Program-made: the position numbers and the translations under genes
In this document: positions 43,430-52,824 of the stretch, piece by piece
Layout of the letters: every line of letters starts with the position of its first letter
Numbering within the stretch: the first letter of the stretch is position 1
Source of the DNA: Sorangium aterium
Lineage (GTDB): Bacteria; Myxococcota_A; Polyangia; Polyangiales; Polyangiaceae
DNA: 64,000 nucleotides
Assembly: GCF_028368935.1 (NCBI RefSeq)
Contig: NZ_JAQNDK010000005.1
Location: 1,366,501 to 1,430,500 of the forward strand
Direction: 5' to 3'
Notes under the pieces: model-generated
Seen by the model: the letters and a program-made list of their open reading frames with translations, nothing else
Databases searched by the model: none
Told to the model about the DNA's origin: nothing

Positions 43430-44455
43430 TTGCCTGTCCAGACGGATGGCGACCGCCTGCAGCGGCTCTGCGCCGCGACGCTGATCCTGCACCTCTGCGC
43501 CGCGTGTGCTCGCCGCACCTCGCCGGAGGCGGATGCGACCGCGGCGTCCTCACCGGATGCGGGCGCGACCGCGGCGCCCTCGCCGGAGGCGGACGCGGCC
43601 GCGGCGCCCTCGCCGACGTGGCCTGCGGATAACCCGCCGGGCGACGAGATCACCCCCGTCTACGGGAAGGCCGAGGGCGCGCCGGAGCCGCTCGCGGCCC
43701 GGCTGTGCGACGCGCTTCACGCGTTGCCCGCGCGGCGCAAGGCGGCGTGCTGCGGCGGCGCTGCGGGCTTCCACGCCGCCGCCGAGTGTGCGCGCGCGCT
43801 GAGCCTCGCGGTGCGCACGCGCGCGGTGACGCTGTCGACCGACGAGGTGGGCCGCTGTGTCGAGGCGATGGAACGGTCGCTCGACGGGTGCGACTGGGTC
43901 TCTCCGCTCGCCGCCCCGGTCCCGCCCGCGTGCGAGGGGATCGTGCAGGGCGCGCTCGACGAGGGGGCCCGGTGCCGGTCGTCGCTCGAGTGCGCGGGCG
44001 GGCTGCGCTGCGATGGCGCCGGCCCCACCGACGCGGGCACCTGCCGCGCCCCGCGCGCCGTGGGGCCCTGCGGCCTCTCGGTCGACGCGCTGGCCTCGGT
44101 CACCCGGCAGACGCGCTACGCCGAGGCGCACCCCGAGTGCCACGGCCACTGCGCCGGCCGCGCGTGCGCGGATGACGTCCCGCTCGGCGGCCGCTGCGAG
44201 GCCCACGCGGCCTGCGGGCGGGGCCGCCGCTGCGTCGACGCGCGCTGCAGCGAGGCGGCGCTGCCCCCCGCCGGCGCTGCCTGCATCGGCGGGCTCTGCG
44301 CGGCCGGCGCGCGGTGCGTGGACGGGCGCTGCGCGGCGCCGAAGGCCGAGGGCGAGGCCTGCACGCGCGACGGCGAGTGCCGCTCCGCGTGCGTTCGACG
44401 AGGGCGCGGGGCCGCCGCAGGCGGCGCGTGCGGGATGCGATGCGCGGCGCCGTGA
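43430..44455 (+). CDS. cysteine-rich lipoprotein (TTG start)
   Basis: A 341-residue protein. The TTG at 43430 is taken as the start because a strong GGAGGAG lies about 6 bases upstream and it gives a signal peptide with the lipobox LCAAC. After a repetitive Ala/Pro/Ser linker come about 130 residues with paired cysteines. The C-terminal half then has many short CRSSLECAGGLRCDG- and CEAHAACGRGRRCVDARC-like modules, the Dickkopf-like or EB-type cysteine repeats common in myxobacterial secreted proteins. It is likely disulphide-bonded and surface-exposed. Function unknown. Confidence 0.6.
   Translation: MPVQTDGDRLQRLCAATLILHLCAACARRTSPEADATAASSPDAGATAAPSPEADAAAAPSPTWPADNPPGDEITPVYGKAEGAPEPLAARLCDALHALPARRKAACCGGAAGFHAAAECARALSLAVRTRAVTLSTDEVGRCVEAMERSLDGCDWVSPLAAPVPPACEGIVQGALDEGARCRSSLECAGGLRCDGAGPTDAGTCRAPRAVGPCGLSVDALASVTRQTRYAEAHPECHGHCAGRACADDVPLGGRCEAHAACGRGRRCVDARCSEAALPPAGAACIGGLCAAGARCVDGRCAAPKAEGEACTRDGECRSACVRRGRGAAAGGACGMRCAAP
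43520..43617 (+). repeat. 30-bp tandem repeat, about 3 copies, in the lipoprotein linker
   Basis: Three imperfect 30-base units encode ten-residue Ser-Pro-(Glu/Asp)-Ala-rich modules directly after the lipobox. Confidence 0.7.
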
Positions 44456-44491
44456 CAGGCGAGCTCCGCGCGCGGCGCCACGTCGGGCGGC

Positions 44492-45904
44492 TCAGGGCCG
44501 GAAGTGGCCCTGGGTCGCGCCCTCCCAGGCCGTCGCGAGGTAGGGGAAGGCCGGGAGGAAGCGCGCGTCGTTCGCGGCGACGCCGTCCCCCGCCGTCGTG
44601 CCGAGCGCGCCGGTCAGCATGAGCGTGAGCACCGCGTCGGTGACGTCGGTCTGCTCGTGATCCGCGCCGGGGACCAGCGCCCGGCCGTTCGGGAAGCCCG
44701 ACGGCATGCCCAGATCGATCCGGAGCACGTCGCCGAAGGTCTCCAGGTTGTGCCCTCCGAGGCTCGCGGGCTTCAGGTTGAAGGTGTCGATGAGGTCGGA
44801 CCGGCCCTGCTTCAGCGCCTCGGGATCGAAGGCCGCGAGCGGCTGGCCTGCCTGGTAGAGCCCGGCGAACTCGGCGTCGCGCACCAGGATCGGGTTCAGG
44901 AAATAGGCCCCGAAGTTGGCGAGATCGTCGCGCGGGTGCGCGCGGTTGTACTTGTCCTTGTCCTGCAGGCCGATGATCCAGGTGTTGATCAGCGGCAGGC
45001 CGACACGCGAGACCTGGACCCAGGGACCGAGGCCGTCTTCCTTGCCGTTCGCGCGCAGGATCCGCACCTTGCGGCGGCTCGCGGAGGCCCAGATGCCGAG
45101 CGTCTGCCGGTCGCTCGGCCCCGGCGTCGGCTCCGCGCCGCCGTTGACCGCGGCGAGCGGGATCTCGAGCGCGAGCGTGTGGACGTTGAAGCCGGCGAGG
45201 TTGTCGCGCGCGGTACACGACGGGTTCGGCGCCGCGAGGAGCGGGCACAGCCCCGCCAGATCGGACGCGCGGCCGAGATCCGCGTAGTACCCGTCGTCGC
45301 GCGGCCCGGCCCAGGCGCGCCCCGCGCCGCCCGCCATCTGCTTGAGGAACTTCGAGGACGTCGCGAAGGCCGGGTAACCGCCGCCCGTGATCCGGTAGGC
45401 GAGCTGGTTCGTCCTCCTCCCGATGTTCGGCGGCGCGACCGGGGCGTCCCTCAGGAGCACGGTCGACGCTCCGCCCTCGATCTTCGTCACGGTGTACGTC
45501 TGCTCCCCGCCGGCGAGCTGCGAGAAGAACTCGTTGCCGCCGCTCGGCGCCGGCGTGATCCCCGCCGGATCCGCCGCCGGGTACGGCCTCGTCGAGAACC
45601 GGAACTGATAGGTCAGCGCGTCCTCGAGGCTCGACGGCCCGCGCGCGACGTGCACCTCGTAGAGCACGTCGTCCGAGAAGCCGTGGAAGTTCGGCCCGCT
45701 GGCGGGCTCCTCGAGCGGAATGTAGCTCGCGAGGATCACGAGGTTGCCGCCTTCCACCCACGCGTACAGGTCGGTGTTGTCGGCGGCCGGATCCCTCGCG
45801 ATGGCCGGCGCCTCGCGGTGGCTCGACGCCGCGGCGAGGCCGGGCGCGCTGAGCGCGACGGTCGCCGTGAAGACGGCGACGGCGCGCGACGGTCGGTGGA
45901 TCAT
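44492..45904 (-). CDS. DUF4331-domain exported protein
   Basis: A 470-residue protein with a Sec-type signal peptide (MIHRPSRAVAVFTATVALSA...AAA). The mature N-terminus SSHREAPAIARDPAADNTDLYAW is the hallmark of DUF4331. Members are secreted or envelope proteins of unknown function, often next to TPR or propeller proteins. The rest is beta-rich with several charged loops and no catalytic motif. The ATG at 45904 has AAGGA 9 bases upstream. In-frame ATGs at 45922 and 45940 are possible, and the latter overlaps the previous stop. It forms a two-gene unit with the propeller lipoprotein upstream. Confidence 0.8.
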   Translation of the reverse strand: MIHRPSRAVAVFTATVALSAPGLAAASSHREAPAIARDPAADNTDLYAWVEGGNLVILASYIPLEEPASGPNFHGFSDDVLYEVHVARGPSSLEDALTYQFRFSTRPYPAADPAGITPAPSGGNEFFSQLAGGEQTYTVTKIEGGASTVLLRDAPVAPPNIGRRTNQLAYRITGGGYPAFATSSKFLKQMAGGAGRAWAGPRDDGYYADLGRASDLAGLCPLLAAPNPSCTARDNLAGFNVHTLALEIPLAAVNGGAEPTPGPSDRQTLGIWASASRRKVRILRANGKEDGLGPWVQVSRVGLPLINTWIIGLQDKDKYNRAHPRDDLANFGAYFLNPILVRDAEFAGLYQAGQPLAAFDPEALKQGRSDLIDTFNLKPASLGGHNLETFGDVLRIDLGMPSGFPNGRALVPGADHEQTDVTDAVLTLMLTGALGTTAGDGVAANDARFLPAFPYLATAWEGATQGHFRP

Positions 45905-45936
45905 GCGTGCGGGTCCTTCCATCGCTCCTCTGCGGC

Positions 45937-47001
45937 TCATTGCCTGAGCAGGAACACCGAGCCTTGCTCCTGGGCCCTGTGATCGACGAACGCGAAGACG
46001 TCGGCGCCCCTCGCCCGGTGCAGCCCCCCGGGCTCGTCGTGGCCAGGCGCGCCGGCGGCCGTCGCCGACCGCGCCCCGGACGCCACCTCGATCCATACGA
46101 CCTCGTCGGCGCCTCGGGTCGGGTCGCGCGTGAGCACGAGCAGCGCCGCGTCGTCGCGCGTCAGCGCGATGCCGCACGGATAACCGACGTGGAGCCCGGT
46201 CGCGAACGGGCTCACGAAGCCGTCCTCGATCCTGAAGATGGTCGCCGTCTTGTCGGGGCTCGCGAGGGTGTCGCAAACGAAGATGTCGCCCGGGCCGGCG
46301 ACCGCGATCCCGCTCGGGTCGACCAGCGGGCTCCCCTTGGCGAGCGCCGACACCTCGCCGCCGCGCGCCGGCAGCGAGAACACGCCGGGCTGGCCGTCGT
46401 CGCGATCGCGCCCCGAGAAGATGATCCGCTCCTCGTTGTCCGCGCCGCGGGCGACCTCGAGGCCGCGCGCCTGCAGCCCCTCGCCGCCGTCGATCGGGGC
46501 GACCGCGCCGTCGGGCAGGTCGATCGCGAAGAGGGCGCCCGCGTCGTCGAGCGCCGGGCCGCCCGCGCCTGGGTCGGCCACGAAGAGGCGACCGCCGTCC
46601 GCGCTCGTCGCGATCCCGAGCGGCGCGACGAGCGGCGGCCCGGCCGCGATCTCGGCGGCGCCGGCGCCGCCTTGCGCGCCGATCCTGAAGACGCCGGCCC
46701 TGCCGTCCGCGCCGAGGCCTGTGAAGTATACGTAAGCTCCGCCGGCATCCGGCGTCGCGTCGAACGCGATCGCCGGGACGAGCGGCGAGACCGCATAGGG
46801 AGCATCACCCCCCGCGCCGCCCCCGCCTCCCGTACCGCTCGCCGCAGTTGTGCCTGGCGCACCTCCGGTGGAGCTCGCGCTGGTCCGTCCGGGCGGATCC
46901 TCCGCGCGGCTGCAGCCCGGGTTGCTCGCGGCGGCCGCGAGCGACGCGACAGCGCACAGCACACCGGCGCTCCGCCGGAAGTCCCCCCTGGCTTCCGTCA
47001 T
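45937..47001 (-). CDS. NHL/SMP30-like beta-propeller lipoprotein
   Basis: A 354-residue protein with a signal peptide and a lipobox ending SNPGC at about residue 30. A Gly/Thr/Ser linker leads into about 280 residues of repeating propeller blades: LVAPLGIATSADGGRLFVAD, LVDPSGIAVAGPGDIFVCD and HVGYPCGIALTRDDAALLVLT, each the NHL-type GIA core. It may bind ligands or partners at the envelope; no catalytic residues are evident. GGGAGGAG lies 6 bases before the ATG. It precedes the DUF4331 gene by 32 bases or overlaps it, depending on the start used there. Confidence 0.7.
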   Translation of the reverse strand: MTEARGDFRRSAGVLCAVASLAAAASNPGCSRAEDPPGRTSASSTGGAPGTTAASGTGGGGGAGGDAPYAVSPLVPAIAFDATPDAGGAYVYFTGLGADGRAGVFRIGAQGGAGAAEIAAGPPLVAPLGIATSADGGRLFVADPGAGGPALDDAGALFAIDLPDGAVAPIDGGEGLQARGLEVARGADNEERIIFSGRDRDDGQPGVFSLPARGGEVSALAKGSPLVDPSGIAVAGPGDIFVCDTLASPDKTATIFRIEDGFVSPFATGLHVGYPCGIALTRDDAALLVLTRDPTRGADEVVWIEVASGARSATAAGAPGHDEPGGLHRARGADVFAFVDHRAQEQGSVFLLRQ

Positions 47002-47282
47002 GCCTGCTCCTCCCGAGGGCGCCGTTCGTGCGCTCGGCTCGCGCGGCGCGCGCTGGCGCACGCTGGCGCACGCGACGCGAGCCGCACGGCGATCGCGCGG
47101 CGCTGGACGCTGCCCGTTCTGCCATGGGGCTCCCGGATCGAGTAGGCCCCGGCCGGGCTGCGCGCGACAAAGCCGCGTGCACCCTGCCTCTCGTGTCCGG
47201 GGTCGCCTGCCGGCGCTCAGGCCCATGAGCAGCGCCGCCGCCCGGACGCCGTTCCCCCGTCGACCCGCTGACTGCCCCGTTT

Positions 47283-47288
47283 TATAAC
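47283..47288 (+). promoter_or_regulatory. candidate promoter of kbl, -10 box TATAAC
   Basis: TATAAC ends 6 bases before the kbl ATG. TCGACC at 47260-47265 is a fair -35 with a 17-base spacer. The layout predicts a leaderless mRNA. The remaining gap back to 47002 holds nothing recognisable. Confidence 0.5.
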
Positions 47289-47294
47289 GAAGTC

Positions 47295-48485
47295 ATGTTC
47301 GATGTCGCTCGGTCACTGTACGTACGGGCGTTGGAGGACATCCGTGCGGCGGGTCTCTACAAGGAAGAGCGGATCCTCGCGACGCCGCAGGGGCCGGTGA
47401 TCCGGACCGAAGGTGGCGCCGGGGTCCTCAACTTCTGCGCGAACAACTACCTTGGCCTGTCGTCGCACCCGGCGGTCATCGCGGCGGCGAAGGAGGCAAT
47501 CGACACGCACGGCTTCGGCCTCTCCAGCGTGCGCTTCATCTGCGGCACGCAGGACCTCCACCGCCGGCTGGAGTCCCGGATCGCCCGCTTCTTCGGCACC
47601 GAGGACGCCATCCTCTACTCGTCGTGCTTCGACGCGAACGGCGGCCTCTTCGAGACGCTCCTCGGCGAGGAGGACGCCGTCATCTCGGACGCGCTGAACC
47701 ACGCGTCGATCATCGACGGTATCCGCCTCTGCAAGGCCGAGCGGCACCGCTACCCGAACGGGGACATGGCCGCCCTCGAGGACATCCTCCGCGCGACGGC
47801 CGGCAAGCGGCTCCGGCTCATCGCCACCGACGGCGTGTTCTCGATGGACGGGTACCTGGCCAAGCTCGATACCATCTGCGATCTCGCCGACAAGTACCGC
47901 GCGATGGTGATGGTCGACGACTCGCACGCGACCGGGTTCATCGGGCCGACGGGCCGCGGGACCGCGGAGCTCTGCGGGGTCATGCACCGCGTCGACGTGA
48001 TCACCTCCACCCTGGGCAAGGCGCTGGGCGGGGCGAGCGGCGGCTTCACGACCGGCCGGCAGCCGATCGTCGACCTGCTCCGGCAGCGATCGCGGCCGTA
48101 CCTGTTCTCCAACACGCTCGCCCCGGCCATCGCCGGCGCCTCGATCGCCGTCTTCGACCTCATCGACGCGGAGCCCTCGCTGCGCATGCGGGTGATGGAG
48201 AACGCGCGCCGGTTCCGGCAGGGGATGACGCAGGTCGGCTTCACCATCAAGCCCGGCCCCCACCCGATCGTGCCCATCATGCTGGGCGAGGCGCAGCTCG
48301 CGAACGAGATGGCGAAGGCGCTGCTCGCCGAGGGCATCTATGTGATCGGCTTCTCGTACCCCGTCGTGCCGAAGGGCCAGGCCCGCATCCGGGTGCAGCT
48401 CTCGGCCGCGCACGAGCCCGAGCACGTCGATCAGGCGATCGACGCCTTCCGGCGGGTCGGCGGGCGCCTCGGCGTCGTCGCCTGA
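47295..48485 (+). CDS. kbl: glycine C-acetyltransferase (2-amino-3-ketobutyrate CoA ligase)
   Basis: A 396-residue PLP enzyme of the alpha-oxoamine synthase family, converting 2-amino-3-ketobutyrate and CoA to glycine and acetyl-CoA in threonine breakdown. [13 protein letters not shown], the [11 protein letters not shown] segment, [16 protein letters not shown] and the PLP lysine K242 in [13 protein letters not shown] are canonical, and the length is standard. The C-terminal [17 protein letters not shown] also fits Kbl closely. It faces a dehydrogenase that would supply its substrate, ending 6 bases from it. Confidence 0.95.
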   Translation: MFDVARSLYVRALEDIRAAGLYKEERILATPQGPVIRTEGGAGVLNFCANNYLGLSSHPAVIAAAKEAIDTHGFGLSSVRFICGTQDLHRRLESRIARFFGTEDAILYSSCFDANGGLFETLLGEEDAVISDALNHASIIDGIRLCKAERHRYPNGDMAALEDILRATAGKRLRLIATDGVFSMDGYLAKLDTICDLADKYRAMVMVDDSHATGFIGPTGRGTAELCGVMHRVDVITSTLGKALGGASGGFTTGRQPIVDLLRQRSRPYLFSNTLAPAIAGASIAVFDLIDAEPSLRMRVMENARRFRQGMTQVGFTIKPGPHPIVPIMLGEAQLANEMAKALLAEGIYVIGFSYPVVPKGQARIRVQLSAAHEPEHVDQAIDAFRRVGGRLGVVA

Positions 48486-48490
48486 GCGGC

Positions 48491-49659
48491 TCAGTACCGG
48501 AGGATCACCTTCGGGTGGCTCGAGATCGCCTCCTGGAAGGCCGCCGCGTCGTAGTCCTCGAAGTCGAACACCGTCCCCTCGCCCCGGTTCAGGATGACCT
48601 CCCAGATGAGGTCGTGGATGTTCGGATCGCGCGACTCGAGCAGGTGGCGCGTGATGTGCCACGTCTCGAAGATGCGCCGGCCGATCACGCTGTGGAGGCT
48701 GATGCCGTCCACGATGAGGCGATCGAAGTTCCGATCACCGCGTCGCCGCTCTTCAGGCCGAAGAGGATCACGTCGCCCCCGCGCCTCGCCGCGTGGATCG
48801 CGTTGTTGACGCTGCTGTTCACGCCGCTCATCTCGAGCACGACGTCGACGCCCACGCCGTCCGTGAGCTTCCGCACCCGCTCCGTCAGCTCGGGATCGCT
48901 CGCGTGGGGCCGCTCGGGGCTCGCCCGGTGCGGGCGCAGGACGGCGTCGGCGCCCAGGCGGCGGGCCATCTCGGCGTTCCGCTCCGCCGGCTCCACGCCG
49001 ATGACGTAGATCGCCCCCATCGCGCGGGCGATCGCGATCGCGAACAGGCCGATGGTGCCGCAGCCGAAGATGGCCACGCGCTTGCCGCGGAGGTTCACCT
49101 TGGTGCACGCGTGCACGGCGTTGCCGAACGGCTCCTGCACCGCGGCGACCTCGGGCCGGATCCTCGCGATGTCGGTGCGCCACAGGTTCTTCGCGGGCAG
49201 CTTGACGAGCTCGGCGAAGCAGCCATCCTCGCTGATCCCGATGATCTTGTCGTCCGCGCACACGTGGGTGTCGCCGACGCGGCACTGGTAGCAGGCGCCG
49301 CAGGCGATGTGGCTCTCGGTCGACACGATGTCGCCGACCTCCAGCCCGAAGGACCGGCGCGCGTCGGTCCCGAGATCGACCACGCGGCCGAGCAGCTCGT
49401 GGCCGATCGTGCGCGTCGCCTTCCGATCGCGCTCGAGCGACGAGAGGATCATGTCCTTGAAGGCGCTGCGGAACCAGATGCCGCGATCCGAGCCGCAGAA
49501 GCCCGTCATGATCGGCTTGACGAGGACGCTCGCGCGGTCGTGGTAGTCCCTCGCCTCATCGATCGCTGGGCGCTCGACCTGATCCTTGGACAGCCCGACG
49601 GTGGACTCCCACGGCTGCTTCTCGCGGTTGTACGTCAGCGCCCACATCGCGTCGCTCAT
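48491..49659 (-). pseudogene. zinc-dependent threonine/alcohol dehydrogenase, split by a frameshift
   Basis: About 389 residues if one base is restored. From ATG 49659 (AGGAG 9 bases upstream) the frame has FCGSDRG and GHELLGRVVDLG (catalytic zinc), the four structural zinc cysteines in CGACYQCRVGDTHVC and the NAD fold IFGCGTIGLFAIAIAR. After GDAVIG near 48731 the frame is wrong. The next frame continues with NFDRLIVDGISLHSVIGRRIFETW to the stop at 48491. GGAACTTC would have to be GGNAACTTC, one base longer. This is either a true mutation or a sequencing error. Position beside kbl suggests threonine dehydrogenase function. Confidence 0.8.
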
Positions 49660-49947
49660 GCACCTGGCTCCTGTTCGGGGTTCGAGGCGCACGCAGCTGG
49701 CGCACGGGCGCCTCGGGCACGTGAAGCGTGGCGCGTGAACGAGCGAGCGCCCACTAGAAAATTGCGCTCAGGTTGATCGCGTCTCCGGCGTCTCGCTCGG
49801 CCTCTTCGGCTCGATCTCGCGGCGCCCCGGGCGCACCGTCTGCACCGTCGCCCTGAAGCGGATGACTCGCCGCGTCGACCGCGAGGCGGCGGGACCGCAC
49901 ACGCGCGTGGGGGGGAGACCGCGCTCCCACGCGCTGCTGACGGGGCT

Positions 49948-51405
49948 TCAGCGGCGCTTGGACTGAGGGCGCGCGGGCGGGGGCGGCGGGGTCGTCTCGG
50001 AGACGGGGGGCCGCTCGCGGAGGCATTTGTCGAGGCCGTCGTGCAGGGCCGCCTCGTGGGCGCCGGGGAGCTTCGGGCGCCCCATGACGTTCACGAAGAG
50101 GCGATCCTGCGCGATGCCGCCGCCGGGGCCGAAGCTCATCCACACGAACATCGCGCGACCCTTGATGTGATCGAAGGGCACGCCCGCGCCGAGCCCGCCG
50201 CGCCAGCTGCGCGAGTCGTGGCTGTTGTTGCGGTTGTCGCCCATCACCCACGCCTCGTCGGCGGCCACCTTGAAGGGGCCCTGGAGATCGCCGCAGATGC
50301 CGCCCCGGCACGTGGAGCCCGGCGTGCAGTCATCGCTCTCCACGCACATCATGCCGTCGGGGTTCTTCTCGTAGAGCGTGAAGTACGACTTGTCTCCGAG
50401 GTACTCGACGAACAGCTCCGCTTGCCGGCCCTCGTAGTGGTAGGGGCCGACGTGACAGTGGGGGACGAGCCAGCCGTTGATGACGGGGCGGCCGTTGATC
50501 GCCTCCAGCGTGTCGCCAGGGACGGCGATCGTCCGCTTGATGAAGTCCTGCTCCTTGTTCTCCGGGAACTTGAACACCATCACGTCCCCGCGCGACGGTG
50601 GCAGGCGAGGGAAGAGGCGCTGGTCGGTCCAGGGGATGAGCGGGCCGTAGGTGAACTTGTTGACGAAGATGTGGTCGCCGACCATGAGGGTCGGGATCAT
50701 CGAGCCGCTCGGGATCTTGAACGCCTCGACGACGAAGGCGCGCAGGAGGAGCGCGACGGCCACGGCGATGCCGATCGACTCCGCGTACTCGCGCATCTCG
50801 CCCTTGCGCCAGCGGCCGAGGTGCTCGCCGACCGCGCGATCGGCGCGGCTGTGCGCGGCGTCGAACTCGTCGGCGTCGAACGTGTCGGCGCTCATCGCGC
50901 GCTCGAGGGCCGCGATCGCCTGCGTCACCTGCTCGCGCTCGCCGGTCGTCAGCTCGCGCTCGACGTCACGCTTGCGGCTGCGCAGGATCCGGTTGGCCTC
51001 CTCGAGGAGCGCCGCGGCGTCCTCGAAGCGAGCGCGCGCCTTCGGCGGGATGTCCCGGCGGCCGCCGACGCCGATCGCCGACGCGAACGGCAGCTCGTGG
51101 CGGAACCGCCAGAGGACCATCGCGAAGATCGTGAAGAGCACGATGCCGGCCGGGATCTGCTGCTCGCCGACGAAGACCCGGAGCGGCTGGGAGCTCCCTC
51201 CCGCCGGCGGGGTGAGCAGCCAGACGTTCAGGACCGCGAGCGCGAAGGGAACGATGCAGATCCACACGAGGTGGAACAGGAAGCGCAGCGGCGCCCGGCC
51301 GTCCCTGCCCCCTGGCGGAGGAGAGCTGCCAGTCGAGCGCGGGTCCGCGCCGCCGGTCGCCTTGGCCGCGCTCACGCGCGGCTCCGAGCTCGCGCTTCCC
51401 CTCAT
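49948..51405 (-). CDS. lepB: signal peptidase I with long N-terminal extension
   Basis: A 485-residue membrane protease that removes Sec/Tat signal peptides. The catalytic serine S235 is in KIPSGSMIPT, the lysine K290 in FIKRTIAVPGD, and box E is VMGDNRNNSHDSR. Two extra membrane segments (about 43-64 and 84-102) and a coiled helical stretch (about 120-200) precede the usual anchor at about 207-227. Between the catalytic boxes lies an inserted loop with four cysteines (CVESDDC...CRGGIC, about 353-371). I used the ATG at 51405. A TTG at 51489 is open but sits almost at the predicted transcription start. Confidence 0.92.
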   Translation of the reverse strand: MRGSASSEPRVSAAKATGGADPRSTGSSPPPGGRDGRAPLRFLFHLVWICIVPFALAVLNVWLLTPPAGGSSQPLRVFVGEQQIPAGIVLFTIFAMVLWRFRHELPFASAIGVGGRRDIPPKARARFEDAAALLEEANRILRSRKRDVERELTTGEREQVTQAIAALERAMSADTFDADEFDAAHSRADRAVGEHLGRWRKGEMREYAESIGIAVAVALLLRAFVVEAFKIPSGSMIPTLMVGDHIFVNKFTYGPLIPWTDQRLFPRLPPSRGDVMVFKFPENKEQDFIKRTIAVPGDTLEAINGRPVINGWLVPHCHVGPYHYEGRQAELFVEYLGDKSYFTLYEKNPDGMMCVESDDCTPGSTCRGGICGDLQGPFKVAADEAWVMGDNRNNSHDSRSWRGGLGAGVPFDHIKGRAMFVWMSFGPGGGIAQDRLFVNVMGRPKLPGAHEAALHDGLDKCLRERPPVSETTPPPPPARPQSKRR

Positions 51406-51499
51406 CGAGGGTTTGAACTCCGAGCTTGCGGACCGACTGGCCGCGACCGACGGGACGCTCTGGGGTTGATCATCGGGGCGCGGCGGCAAGAGAGAGCTT

Positions 51500-51505
51500 A
51501 TGTAT
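51500..51505 (-). promoter_or_regulatory. candidate -10 box TATACA of lepB
   Basis: TATACA on the minus strand, in a local AT-rich patch. It would start transcription around 51493, leaving a leader of about 90 bases to the ATG at 51405. Confidence 0.35.
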
Positions 51506-51582
51506 ACGCCGCCCCTCGCCGCGGCAAGTGCGCAGGCACGGCGGGCGACGCGCGGTCCGTCGGCGTCGTCGCCCGCGTGTCC

Positions 51583-51632
51583 TCGTTCGCCCTCGTCGCC
51601 CTCGTTTGCGCTCGTCTGCGCTCGTTTGCCCC
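51583..51632. repeat. short degenerate 10-12-bp tandem repeat
   Basis: Five to six imperfect copies of an element like tgcgctcgt / cgccctcgt lie just past the stop of the lipoprotein gene. It is probably simple-sequence expansion. Confidence 0.5.
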
Positions 51633-51634
51633 CG

Positions 51635-52708
51635 TCAGGGCGCGTCTCCGACCTCGACGGCGTAGCTCACGAGGGCCGCACGGTCGTCGCGGGCGTACGT
51701 CGTTGGCTGTGTCCGCCCCGCGGCGCTCGTGTTGTCGATGACCAGGTAGTACTGCCCCTTGGGCAGCGGCACCGTTCGCCGCCAGGGGGCGCCGGAGTAC
51801 ACAGGCTCGTCGAGCAGCGGCGCGGCTGTCAGGGGCGCCGGCGCGGGCTGCGTCAGGTACGCCTGGAGCCACGGCTCCCCGGTGCCTCGAGGCACGAGGA
51901 TGACGTCCACGCCGGGCGCGCCCTCGACGGCAACCGTGAGCGTCAGGGCCTCGCCGTTGCCCGCGATCTCCAGCGGACCGATGGTATCGCGCTGCTCCTG
52001 GTGCACCTCGGTGCGCTCGTTCGCCAGGAGCAGCTTGCCGTTGTCGCGGCGCTGGTACGGAGCGTCGGGCCGCTGCCCCTTCTCGATGATGCCGAGCCCG
52101 AACTGCACGGCGCCGTCGTCGTCGCGGATGACGGTGAACCCCCGGGCGATCTCGGTCTTCAGGAGCTGGGCGCCGAGCGCGTTCGCGTACGCGCTGCCCT
52201 GGGCGAGCGACACGCCGCCGAGCGAGATCGCGCTGGGCTGCTCGATGAGCTTGGTCGTGAAGGTCGCCGCCGTGGTCGAGCGCTGGCGGAAGTACACGTA
52301 CATCGTGTCGCCATCCATCAGGAAGTCGTGGTCGTACTCGACGGCCGCGCTCGCATCGAAGCTCATGCGCTTCGTCAGGTTCGTCCAGACGACGCCGCTC
52401 CCCCCGAACTGGAGGAACAGGTGCCCGTTCGCGAGCTCCTGGGCGACGCACGAGCCCGGGTAGAACCGGCCCGTCACCGGATCCTCGTCGCGGAGGCGCA
52501 GCGGCACGCTCCGCTTCCGCATCTCGCTGCAGAGCTGGCTCGTCGCGAAGGCGAGGATGGCCCTGCGGAGGGACAGGTTTCCCGGATCGTTCACGACGCC
52601 AGGCATCACGCCGAGCGCGCCTTGGCCGCACGCGCCGCACACCGTTCCGAGCAGCGAGAGGCAGAGCGCGAGGCCGAGCGCGCGCAGCGCGGCGGTGCGG
52701 AAGAGCAT
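51635..52708 (-). CDS. lipoprotein of unknown function
   Basis: A 357-residue protein with a signal peptide and lipobox VCGAC (residue about 27). The mature part is beta-rich. It has two cysteines close to its start (SQLCSEMRK, GSCVAQE), a segment VYFRQRSTTAATFTTKLIEQPS, and a C-terminal half that looks like a jelly-roll or Ig-like fold (KGQYYLVIDNTS). I recognise no family. The ATG at 52708 follows TATGCT by 6 bases, so it is probably transcribed alone and leaderless. It is divergent from gpsA. Confidence 0.6.
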   Translation of the reverse strand: MLFRTAALRALGLALCLSLLGTVCGACGQGALGVMPGVVNDPGNLSLRRAILAFATSQLCSEMRKRSVPLRLRDEDPVTGRFYPGSCVAQELANGHLFLQFGGSGVVWTNLTKRMSFDASAAVEYDHDFLMDGDTMYVYFRQRSTTAATFTTKLIEQPSAISLGGVSLAQGSAYANALGAQLLKTEIARGFTVIRDDDGAVQFGLGIIEKGQRPDAPYQRRDNGKLLLANERTEVHQEQRDTIGPLEIAGNGEALTLTVAVEGAPGVDVILVPRGTGEPWLQAYLTQPAPAPLTAAPLLDEPVYSGAPWRRTVPLPKGQYYLVIDNTSAAGRTQPTTYARDDRAALVSYAVEVGDAP

Positions 52709-52714
52709 GGGCGC

Positions 52715-52720
52715 AGCATA
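52715..52720 (-). promoter_or_regulatory. candidate -10 box TATGCT, leaderless promoter
   Basis: TATGCT on the minus strand ends 6 bases before the ATG at 52708. Confidence 0.5.
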
Positions 52721-52811
52721 GTCGAAACACCGGCGGGTCGAGCGGCGCGCCGGCGGGTCGAGCCGCGCGCCGTGAGGCGCGTCGCCTTCGGCCTCTGCGC
52801 GTGGGTGGTGA

Positions 52812-52817
52812 TAGGGT
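52812..52817 (+). promoter_or_regulatory. candidate -10 box TAGGGT, leaderless promoter of gpsA
   Basis: TAGGGT ends 7 bases before the gpsA ATG. No Shine-Dalgarno is present. Confidence 0.5.
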
Positions 52818-52824
52818 CACTGCC

